Source: Gammaproteobacteria bacterium
Lineage (GTDB): Bacteria; Pseudomonadota; Gammaproteobacteria; GCF-002020875
Assembly: GCA_018648825.1 (NCBI GenBank)
Contig: JABGQL010000073.1
Location: 2,118 to 53,164, forward strand
Direction: 5' to 3'
Length of the DNA: 51,047 nt
In this document: piece by piece, positions 9,419 to 16,279 of the stretch
How the letters are laid out: each line of letters starts with the position of its first letter
How positions within the stretch are numbered: position 1 is the first letter of the stretch
Position numbers and translations under genes: made by a program
The notes under the pieces: generated by a model
Databases searched by the model: none
The model's input: the letters and a program-made list of their open reading frames with translations, nothing else
What the model was told of the DNA's origin: nothing

Positions 9419-9433
9419 TGAATGAATCGTTCA
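9419..9433. promoter_or_regulatory. Candidate operator copy 1 (TGAATGAATCGTTCA)
   Basis: 15-base imperfect palindrome TGAAY-N5-GTTCA. It differs by one base from the copy at 9474-9488, centre to centre 55 bp, and has the same half-sites as the pair before the peroxidase/molybdopterin operon. The half-site form suits a dimeric regulator such as a TetR-type protein, but no regulator gene is present in the window. Confidence 0.6.
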
Positions 9434-9473
9434 TTTTATGAATAAAACAGATCGGAATGGTGTTTTTTACAGG

Positions 9474-9488
9474 TGAATGATTCGTTCA
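9474..9488. promoter_or_regulatory. Candidate operator copy 2 (TGAATGATTCGTTCA)
   Basis: Second 15-base copy of the TGAAY-N5-GTTCA palindrome. It lies about 110 bases before the first gene of the bd-like module, a sensible place for promoter control. See copy 1 and the two sites at 18286-18353. Confidence 0.6.
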
Positions 9489-9597
9489 CTACTTTATTGT
9501 AACGGATGTTTTATCAATGTGTTGTCAGTTATTTCTCTCTGCTGGCATAGAAAATGCTCTGCCTGTAAAACCAAGAAAATCAATTGAGGTGCGGATT

Positions 9598-9801
9598 GTG
9601 AGTAAACCATCGGAGTATAGCGAGGATCGTGGCGTAGCAGAGGCGCCGAATAAGCCTCCTCAGAGTGAGCCGCAGAGAGAATCGCATAGAGAGCAAGAGG
9701 TCAGTTGGGGCCCTAAGGTTTTCTTCGCCACGTCGGCTGGTCTGATGCTTTTTTTCTGGTGGTTTTTGATCTATTCAGGTGGCGTAGTACTGCACCACTG
9801 A
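9598..9801 (+). CDS. Small single-span membrane protein, first gene of oxidase module
   Basis: 67 residues from GTG at 9598, chosen because GAGGTG lies seven bases upstream. A longer frame from ATG 9517 would add a 27-residue leader with no good ribosome site. The first 40 residues are hydrophilic and charged (many Glu, Arg, Pro); the rest is one membrane helix (KVFFATSAGLMLFFWWFLIYSGGVVLHH). A cytoplasmic tail with one span is typical of small accessory subunits of respiratory oxidases. It precedes a second small membrane gene and the CydA-like subunit. No family was recognised. Confidence 0.55.
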   Translation: MSKPSEYSEDRGVAEAPNKPPQSEPQRESHREQEVSWGPKVFFATSAGLMLFFWWFLIYSGGVVLHH

Positions 9802-9845
9802 GTGGTTCTATTTACAGTCTCGATATTGCATGAGCAGGAGTTGGA

Positions 9846-9971
9846 ATGAAGACGGGAATGATATTTGTGGGTGCACTGCTGGTTGCCTTTTTGATGTTCT
9901 ACACCATGGATCATCTGGTGATGGGAATGCAGGGGCTGCCCCTTAATCTTGATTTGACGCCAGCACAGTAG
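9846..9971 (+). CDS. 41-residue membrane peptide upstream of CydA-like subunit
   Basis: ATG at 9846 with a strong ribosome site (AGGAG, seven bases upstream), stop TAG at 9969-9971. The sequence MKTGMIFVGALLVAFLMFY forms one membrane helix, followed by a short polar end (TMDHLVMGMQGLPLNLDLTPAQ). It ends 10 bases before the CydA-like start, so the two are cotranslated. By analogy with the small CydX/CydH peptides that stabilise cytochrome bd, it may be an oxidase subunit, but no sequence match to those was seen. Confidence 0.6.
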   Translation: MKTGMIFVGALLVAFLMFYTMDHLVMGMQGLPLNLDLTPAQ

Positions 9972-9981
9972 GGAGCGCGCA

Positions 9982-11799
9982 ATGAAACCACTGACATACC
10001 GTACTTTGCTCCTCTGGGTTGTAGCCGTTGCCATCTTCTCGGTAGGCTATTTAGGGGGCGATCTTGGTGGTGACTCGATCTGGAATAGTGCCTCCGCCAT
10101 GGAGCGACTGGTCGAGGGTGAAGAGATTGCACTGAAGCCCGCACCGCAGCCTACCCGTGGTGACTACCCTAATATTGGTGTCAGTAGTCGTGCTGTCGTC
10201 TGGGTGGTTGCGCAGATGCACCTCTTTTTTGGTGCGCTGGTGCTGGCTGTGCCGATGTTTGTGGTCGGTATCGAGATCATGGGGCTGAAGACAGGTGATG
10301 ATCGCTATGACGACATGGCTCATGAGTTTATGAAGATCAGCCTCACCGCCTACTCCATTACCGCCCTGTTTGGCGGCACACTGGCGATCGCACTGTTCTT
10401 GCTGTATCCCACCTTTATGGATTACATGATGGGGGTGTTCGGGGCGCAGATGCTGGTCTATGCGGTGCTCTTCTTTCTGGAGACCTTCTTCCTCTACACC
10501 TACTACTACGGTTGGGATGCGCTGCGTTACGGCAACAAAAAGTGGCTCCATCTCTCATTGGGGTTGATGCTGAATGGCGCGGGTCTGACGCTGATGTTTG
10601 TCTCTAACTCCTGGGCCACCTTTATGATGGCCCCCTCTGGGATCACCGATGTGGGTGCGGTCGTGGGGAATATCTGGGAGATCATGAAGGGGCCGCTCTG
10701 GAATCCGGTCAACCTACACCGTTTTATCGCCAATATCGCCTTTGGTGGTGCGGTGGTCGGCGCTTATGCGGGGTTCAAGTTTCTGGCAGCGCGTACCCCT
10801 GCAGAGAAGGCGCACTATGACTGGATGGGGTACACCTCCAACTTTATCGCCATCTTCGCCTTCCTGCCGTTGCCCTTTGCGGGCTATTGGTTGATGGCTG
10901 AGGTCTACGCCTACTCTCAACAGATGGGGATTACCGCCATGGGAGGTATCCTCGCTTGGCTCTTTATCGTACAGGCGGTGTTGATCGGCACCATTTTACT
11001 GGCAGCAAACTACTACCTCTGGTCGGGGATGTCGCGTACCGAGGGCTCCAAACGCTATCAAGGCTTTATCAAGTGGATTGCATTGACCATAGTGCTCTGC
11101 TTCCTGATCTGGATGACCCCACATACTCTGCTGTTGAGCGCGAGTGAGATTGCGGCTCTGGGTGGAAGCCATCACCATATTTTGGGGCCACTGGGGATCA
11201 TGCCGGCCAAAAATATCGCCGTGAACCTGATGTTGATCATGACCTTCCTTTCGTTTCAGCTCTACCGCCGCTCGGATAAAGAGGCGACGGTCTCCTGGGC
11301 CTCGATGGGTAACGCACTGTTGGTTGCCATCTATATCGCGGCCATTGTCAATATCATCTTTGCTGGGGTCTACTACGGCTACTTCACCAACACCGTCTAC
11401 AAAGTGGGTTCCAGTGTGACTCAGGTGGTCTCAACCCTGATTGTGATTATCTCTGGGGTGATCATTGACGGCATGATGTATAAGAATGCCAAGGTCAAAT
11501 ACCCTGCGGTCTGGGGGCGGGTTACCAACCGCTCGCAGTATGCACTGTTTGCCTTGCCGGTCGCCTTCACTTGGCTGATGGGGTTGATGGGGTATGTGCG
11601 CTCCTCGGTGAAGACCCACTGGCATATCTATACGGTGATGAAAGATAACTCCCCAGATAACTATATTCCGGCGATTGGCTATGCGGGCAATATGGTAACG
11701 CTGGTTACGGTGCTGTTCTTGATCTTCGTGCTGTTTGTCTTCTGGGTTGCCAACCTCAGCCAGCAGAAGCAGGTCAAACCGCAGGAGGCAGAGGCATGA
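9982..11799 (+). CDS. CydA-superfamily (cytochrome bd-like) membrane oxidase subunit
   Basis: 605 residues with about 13-14 membrane helices. CydA hallmarks are visible: H80 in MHLFFGALVLAVPMFVVGIE (position of the heme b595/d ligand His19), E98, the SNSWATFMMAPSG segment matching the family's WM-x-x-P-x-G, and H246 in WNPVNLHRFIANIA (equivalent of His186). The quinol-loop GRQPW motif is not seen; GYWLMAEVYAYS stands there. No CydB gene follows; two c-type cytochromes do. This matches the cytochrome c-associated branches of the family reported from Nitrospira and other lineages rather than quinol-oxidising bd. Inference: terminal reductase of O2, or another small acceptor, fed by cytochrome c. 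The ATGA overlap with the next gene shows coupling. Confidence 0.72.
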   Translation: MKPLTYRTLLLWVVAVAIFSVGYLGGDLGGDSIWNSASAMERLVEGEEIALKPAPQPTRGDYPNIGVSSRAVVWVVAQMHLFFGALVLAVPMFVVGIEIMGLKTGDDRYDDMAHEFMKISLTAYSITALFGGTLAIALFLLYPTFMDYMMGVFGAQMLVYAVLFFLETFFLYTYYYGWDALRYGNKKWLHLSLGLMLNGAGLTLMFVSNSWATFMMAPSGITDVGAVVGNIWEIMKGPLWNPVNLHRFIANIAFGGAVVGAYAGFKFLAARTPAEKAHYDWMGYTSNFIAIFAFLPLPFAGYWLMAEVYAYSQQMGITAMGGILAWLFIVQAVLIGTILLAANYYLWSGMSRTEGSKRYQGFIKWIALTIVLCFLIWMTPHTLLLSASEIAALGGSHHHILGPLGIMPAKNIAVNLMLIMTFLSFQLYRRSDKEATVSWASMGNALLVAIYIAAIVNIIFAGVYYGYFTNTVYKVGSSVTQVVSTLIVIISGVIIDGMMYKNAKVKYPAVWGRVTNRSQYALFALPVAFTWLMGLMGYVRSSVKTHWHIYTVMKDNSPDNYIPAIGYAGNMVTLVTVLFLIFVLFVFWVANLSQQKQVKPQEAEA

Positions 11800-12629
11800 T
11801 GGAGCGCAATCGACAACGCGGCAATGTGCTGCTCTCTACGCTGGGGTTTAGCTTGGGGTTGATTCTACTCTTTACCATGGTCGCCAATATCCTGCCTCAG
11901 GTTGAGGGTGAGGCCCCAGTAGATAGTGAGGTCGATTTGGGGGCGCTTACCATGGATAGTTTTGTCTCCTTGGGGGAGGAGCTGTTCAGAGGGAAGGGGA
12001 CCTGCACCCTCTGTCATAACAATTTGGGGCGCGCCCCTGACATCTTAGTGATGAATATGGTGGATACCTCCAGTGAGCGCTTGAGTGATACGCGCTATCA
12101 GGGGGGAGCGGCCGATGTAGAGGCGTATCTGCGTGAATCGATGATCGATCCGAGTGGTTATGTGGTGGCCTCTTTTGGTAAGAAGGGAAGTGACGATACA
12201 GAGTCCCCGATGCCAACGGTCAACAAGGCACCACTGAACCTTTCGGATATCGAGATAGATGCCATTATCGCCTTTATGCAGTCGAAGGATGGCGGTGAGG
12301 TGACAGTAGCGTTGCCAACGGAGGCACCAGCCGTAGCAGAAGAGAGTGCAGCAGGTGGCGGTGCAGCTCCAGCCGAGAGTGGTGAGGCGGCTATTGCCAA
12401 GTATGGTTGCAGTGCTTGTCATCTGATCAGTGGATCGGGTGGTGATCTGGGGCCTGACTTGAGTGGCATCGCTGCTCGACTGGATGCACAACAGCTGCAG
12501 CAGGCGATTACAGAGCCCAATGCGGTGATTGCCGAAGGCTTTGCTGTAGGGCTGATGCCCACCGATTTTGCAAATAAGATGACCGTCAGCGAGTTGAAGA
12601 TGGTGGTCGATCTACTGTTGAAGCAGTAG
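11796..12629 (+). CDS. Membrane-anchored dihaem cytochrome c
   Basis: 277 residues. A single N-terminal helix (about 12-31) anchors a periplasmic part with two heme c sites, CTLCH at 70-74 and CSACH at 205-209, joined by an Ala/Glu/Pro-rich linker (about 170-198). Each half looks like a class I cytochrome c; KYGCSACH...GPDLSG is typical of small monohaem domains. Overlaps the CydA-like gene by four bases and precedes the triheme fusion by 34 bases. Likely passes electrons between the triheme protein and the bd-like subunit. Confidence 0.85.
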   Translation: MMERNRQRGNVLLSTLGFSLGLILLFTMVANILPQVEGEAPVDSEVDLGALTMDSFVSLGEELFRGKGTCTLCHNNLGRAPDILVMNMVDTSSERLSDTRYQGGAADVEAYLRESMIDPSGYVVASFGKKGSDDTESPMPTVNKAPLNLSDIEIDAIIAFMQSKDGGEVTVALPTEAPAVAEESAAGGGAAPAESGEAAIAKYGCSACHLISGSGGDLGPDLSGIAARLDAQQLQQAITEPNAVIAEGFAVGLMPTDFANKMTVSELKMVVDLLLKQ

Positions 12630-12663
12630 TCCACGGAATTATGGGATTGGGAGTAGTGTTGCG

Positions 12664-15105
12664 ATGAGACGATTGGGCATAGCGCCGTTTTGGCAGGCTG
12701 TTCTGGTAGTGGTTGCGGCCTACCTGTTTTTTACCAACGCCTTTCCCCCATTGATGCCGCTCTCACTGGTGATTCAATTTATGTTGATCACCGTGGTTGG
12801 GGTGCTGCTCTACTACTCTTTTGATGATGAGCGCTGGGCTGAATTTCTCTCACCGATACAAAATGTACTGCGTGGCGGTGGTTTCCGCTTGACCTTGACC
12901 CGCTGGTTTTTCCTGCTGGCTATCCCCGCTTTGGTTGGGCAGACCACCTTCAACTTAGTGAAGCCGTCACTCGACTCTCCGGTTGAGTTGCGTCAAGTCC
13001 ACCCAGCGCCCCCCTCCAGTGTGAAGCTTTGGGGCAAGAGTTTTGATCTCAATAGCCTAGAGAGCCCTGTTCGAAACGAGGTGCTGAAGCAGTGGAAGGC
13101 GGGTGAGAAAGAGTCTGCAATGGCGCTCTATAGTGAGGCGGTCGACAGTGGGCGTGATGTCTACTATGGCAACTGTTTCTTCTGCCATGGAGATCTGCTG
13201 GATGGCAAAGGGCACTACGCCGAGGGGTTTAATCCGCAGCCGATCAACTTCCAAGACCCCACCGTAATCCCGCAGCAGCAAGAGGCATTTCTCTTCTGGC
13301 GTGCAGCTACGGGCGGCCCCGGTCTGCCCAAAGAGGGTACGCCGTGGAACTCTGCAATGCCGGTTTGGCATGAGATGTTGGATGAGGATGAGATCTGGAA
13401 TGTATTGATGTTTATCTTTGACTACAACGGTCAGGTCCCCAGAATCTGGAATCTACAGGATTCTGAAGCAGCAACAGCGATGCGTGATCTGATTCAGCGT
13501 GAGCGTAAAGGGGTAAAAGGGGATGCGCTCTATCAGCACCGTTGCGCCGTCTGTCATGGTGAAGAGGGGGCGGGGGATGGTGTCGCCGCTGAGCTGATGT
13601 ACCCCAAACCCCGTGACTTCACACTGGCCCTGTTCAAGTACAAGAGCTCTCCCGGTATGGTATTGCCGCGTGATGAGGATCTATTCCGTACCATTGAGCA
13701 GGGGTTGGATGGTACCGGTATGCCGGGTTGGGGGACTTTGCTGAGTGATGAGCAGATCAGCAGCCTGATTCCGGTGATTAAATCCTTCGATGTGGCAGCA
13801 TCTTGGCCGCCAGAAGAGGCTGAGGAGGAGGACTATGACGAGGATAGCGGACGTTATCTGAAGCAGGACTTCCAAGTGATCACCGAGCGTGAGCCGGAGC
13901 AGGGGCAGCAGCCCTATACACCGGAATCTATTGCCCAAGGTAAGGTCGCCTTTGATAAGTCCTGTACCGAATGTCATGGTGATACTGGGCGAGGCAACAT
14001 CCTCTCGGGCAAGCAGTTGGCGGATGACTGGGGTAACCGTATCTGGCCGCGTGATCTGACCAAGCCCTGGACCTGGCGTGCCACCAATGTCACTACAGGA
14101 GAGACCCCTGAAGTGAGTCGTCAGCAGACGGTACGTAATATCTATACCCGCCTCTCTATCGGTATTCCCGGCACCCCAATGCCGGCTCACCGTGCGACAG
14201 AGGAGGGGAACAAAGATCCGGTCCCACTGGAAGATCGTTGGCATATTGCCAACTACGTCTACAGTCTGCGTGAGACCACCCCCCCAATCGGTGACAGCAA
14301 TATGATTCGAGCCACTAAGCTGGCTGGGGTGTTGCCCGATTCGGTGGAAGATGAGCAGTGGGGTAATGCGGAGGCTACCTCCTTGATGTTGGTCCCTAAC
14401 ATCATCAAGGAGGAGCGTCTCTTTACTCCGCTCAATGATGCCATCACAGTGCGTGCACTCTACAACAGCAAAGAGATTGCACTACTGCTGGAGATTGATG
14501 ACCGTACCGACAGCCGTCCGGGGGAGGAGGTCTCAGTAGGCATTCAGGATGAGAATCTGGAGCTCTTCTCTGATGCGGTTGCGGTACAGTTCCCCAAAGA
14601 GAAAGCCTACGAGAGTAAGCCGGTGGTGGTGAAACCGCTTTACCGTCATGGAGATAAAGCTCACCACACCACCATGTGGTACTGGAATGCAGGGAGTGTA
14701 GAGCCTGCACGGCCGGGTCAGGCAATGCTCTTGGATGCCTCAGGCCCCGATAAGAAGATTGAGCCACGTAGGGGCGATGATTCACTGCAGGCCAAGGGGA
14801 TATGGAAAAATGGTCGCTGGCAGATCCTGATGAAGCGCCCCCGTAATGGTGGGGGCAGGGATGGAAAAACGGGTGACCTCAACTTTATTGAGGGGCAGTT
14901 CCTGCCTATTTCATTCGCCAACTGGGATGGTAGCAATGGTGAAAAGGGGGCGAAGCATACATTGACCAGCTGGGGCTGGTTGGTACTACCACCAGAGGTT
15001 GATGAGCAGCGCCTTTATGCTGTCCCGGGTGGTGTCGCGCTGTTTGTCTTCCTTATGGGCTTGTTGCTGGTGAGAAAGCAGCGCATGTATCGAAAACAGT
15101 ATTAG
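12664..15105 (+). CDS. Triheme cytochrome c fused to an ethylbenzene-dehydrogenase-gamma-like heme b domain
   Basis: 813 residues. Three N-terminal membrane helices (about 12-50 and 80-98) are followed by three heme c motifs: CFFCH 171-175, CAVCH 294-298, CTECH 434-438. From about 520 to 770 comes a beta-rich domain resembling the heme b gamma subunit of ethylbenzene dehydrogenase, DMSO-reductase-type enzymes and NXR (the NSKEIALLLEIDDRTD segment is typical), then a C-terminal helix (about 785-805) and a basic tail. Multiple hemes and membrane anchoring make it a plausible electron-entry subunit of the bd-like complex. The gamma-type domain normally partners a molybdopterin enzyme; none is adjacent here, the nearest starting at 21.6 kb. 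The gene closes the operon. Confidence 0.78.
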   Translation: MRRLGIAPFWQAVLVVVAAYLFFTNAFPPLMPLSLVIQFMLITVVGVLLYYSFDDERWAEFLSPIQNVLRGGGFRLTLTRWFFLLAIPALVGQTTFNLVKPSLDSPVELRQVHPAPPSSVKLWGKSFDLNSLESPVRNEVLKQWKAGEKESAMALYSEAVDSGRDVYYGNCFFCHGDLLDGKGHYAEGFNPQPINFQDPTVIPQQQEAFLFWRAATGGPGLPKEGTPWNSAMPVWHEMLDEDEIWNVLMFIFDYNGQVPRIWNLQDSEAATAMRDLIQRERKGVKGDALYQHRCAVCHGEEGAGDGVAAELMYPKPRDFTLALFKYKSSPGMVLPRDEDLFRTIEQGLDGTGMPGWGTLLSDEQISSLIPVIKSFDVAASWPPEEAEEEDYDEDSGRYLKQDFQVITEREPEQGQQPYTPESIAQGKVAFDKSCTECHGDTGRGNILSGKQLADDWGNRIWPRDLTKPWTWRATNVTTGETPEVSRQQTVRNIYTRLSIGIPGTPMPAHRATEEGNKDPVPLEDRWHIANYVYSLRETTPPIGDSNMIRATKLAGVLPDSVEDEQWGNAEATSLMLVPNIIKEERLFTPLNDAITVRALYNSKEIALLLEIDDRTDSRPGEEVSVGIQDENLELFSDAVAVQFPKEKAYESKPVVVKPLYRHGDKAHHTTMWYWNAGSVEPARPGQAMLLDASGPDKKIEPRRGDDSLQAKGIWKNGRWQILMKRPRNGGGRDGKTGDLNFIEGQFLPISFANWDGSNGEKGAKHTLTSWGWLVLPPEVDEQRLYAVPGGVALFVFLMGLLLVRKQRMYRKQY

Positions 15106-15231
15106 AAACCACAATTTCTTTGAGTTTTTGCCGTTTATCTCTGCTGAGAGGGCATGGCCTGCTGAATAAAAGATATTGATACTCTATGGGTACGGTTCAC
15201 GTATGATAGATAAAATACTTTTACAGTAGAT

Positions 15232-15720
15232 ATGGTTATGGATAGCAAAAAATACGTTCTTATTGCCGATGATGACAATACGGTTTTAAATCTTTATGAG
15301 TCTATTCTAGGCACGCTTACCGACGAACACCCCAATGATTTGGTATCCGATGAGTTGGATGACCTCAGTGCATTGATTGGTGTTTCGGTTGAAGAGAGTA
15401 AACCCGATGTCTATGAGGGAGACCTTGACTTCTATCTCGCGAATGATGGCCTTAGTGCAGTGGATATGCAGGACCAGTGTATAGAGGCGGGAATTGTTGT
15501 GACCCATGCGTTGCTAGATATCCGCATGCCTCCAGGCATCGACGGGATCAAGACGGCGAAACTGCTTCTGGAAAAAAACCCCAGCCTTGATATTACCTTT
15601 ATCAGTGCCTATTCGGAGTACTCCGAAGAGATGATTGCAGAAGAGCTGGGTAGGCCGTGCCGAGTTTTGAAAAAGCCCTTTAGCAAAGAGGAAATTATTG
15701 AAATTTTGTCTGAGTCGTAA
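15232..15720 (+). CDS. Stand-alone response-regulator receiver protein with an insertion
   Basis: 162 residues, a single REC domain with no output domain. Visible are the acidic pair (IADDDN), the phospho-acceptor Asp in LLDIRMPPGIDG (about residue 97) and the conserved Lys in KKPF (about 148). Between helix 1 and strand 2 there is a roughly 35-residue acidic insertion (about 25-70), which makes it longer than the usual 120-130. The receiver at the start of the hybrid kinase at 48392 has the same insertion site and the same RMPPGIDG signature. It may be a phosphorelay partner of that kinase or a motility/chemotaxis adaptor. No ribosome site stands out; an alternative start is ATG 15238. Confidence 0.75.
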   Translation: MVMDSKKYVLIADDDNTVLNLYESILGTLTDEHPNDLVSDELDDLSALIGVSVEESKPDVYEGDLDFYLANDGLSAVDMQDQCIEAGIVVTHALLDIRMPPGIDGIKTAKLLLEKNPSLDITFISAYSEYSEEMIAEELGRPCRVLKKPFSKEEIIEILSES

Positions 15721-15788
15721 TGTTATCCCAGCACTCTTAAACAAGTTTTTGGGGTGGTGGAAGGTGTCAGGTAAGAGAGAAACTTAAA

Positions 15789-16055
15789 ATGGAACGTCTG
15801 AATTATATTGTAGAGTGGTTAGACCGAGAGTGGTTTCGTTTTCTCGTCTGGTTTCTGGTGGGGCTGTTTGTGATTCCTATGGGGATTACCTTACTGACTG
15901 GGGCGGTCAAGCTGGATCGATTCTATGATGGGTTAATGCCGGGGCAGCTCAATATTGGGGTGTTACTGTTAGCGATGGCCCCCTATCTGCTCTATTTGGG
16001 GTACCGCATTGTGCGTCATATGCGTGGTGGAGAAGGGGAAATTGAGGTTTTTTAG
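15789..16055 (+). CDS. Small two-span membrane protein, unknown function
   Basis: 88 residues with two membrane helices (about 16-38 and 54-72). The N terminus is charged (MERLNYIVEWLDREWFR) and the C terminus basic then acidic. No family was recognised. It lies 68 bases after the receiver gene and before the SLC13-type permease on the same strand, so it may belong to either. Confidence 0.55.
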   Translation: MERLNYIVEWLDREWFRFLVWFLVGLFVIPMGITLLTGAVKLDRFYDGLMPGQLNIGVLLLAMAPYLLYLGYRIVRHMRGGEGEIEVF

Positions 16056-16279
16056 GGTATATTCAATTCGCACAGCTTGGTCAGATGTTCCCTAAGAGGC
16101 TGTAGATAGAACCAAAGAGAGTGAAGTCAGTTTTGGTTTTCTAGAGCTTTCCTATATGGCTGAAAGTGGAGCTTGTTGCTATTTAATAGTGATCATAAAA
16201 TTAACAATTGCTAATATAGTTATTGGGTGGTACTGTTCGCGGCTTTTCCGCCCTCTACACAGCTTAAGGCTTATAGCAC

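Larger units (their letters stand above)
9228..9597. promoter_or_regulatory. Divergent control region between HEAT gene and bd-like oxidase operon
   Basis: About 370 bases without a convincing gene. It is AT-richer than its surroundings and holds three palindromes of the TGAA(Y)...GTTCA type, annotated separately. A reading frame from 9517 continues into the downstream small protein, but its first 27 residues lack family-like character and the GTG at 9598 has the better ribosome site. No sigma-70 promoter could be assigned with confidence. Confidence 0.6.

Noticed and set aside
9517..9597. Longer N terminus of the small membrane protein from ATG 9517
   Set aside because: The extra 27 residues lie in the operator region, lack a good ribosome site, and the downstream GTG has one.
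12664..15105. NXR gamma subunit, implying nitrite oxidation
   Set aside because: The C-terminal domain resembles that family, but no NxrA or NxrB-like genes lie in the window and the protein is fused to cytochrome c sites in an oxidase operon.
15106..15231. Terminator after the triheme gene (AGAAA...TTTCTTT)
   Set aside because: Stem of five weak pairs only; too poor to annotate.
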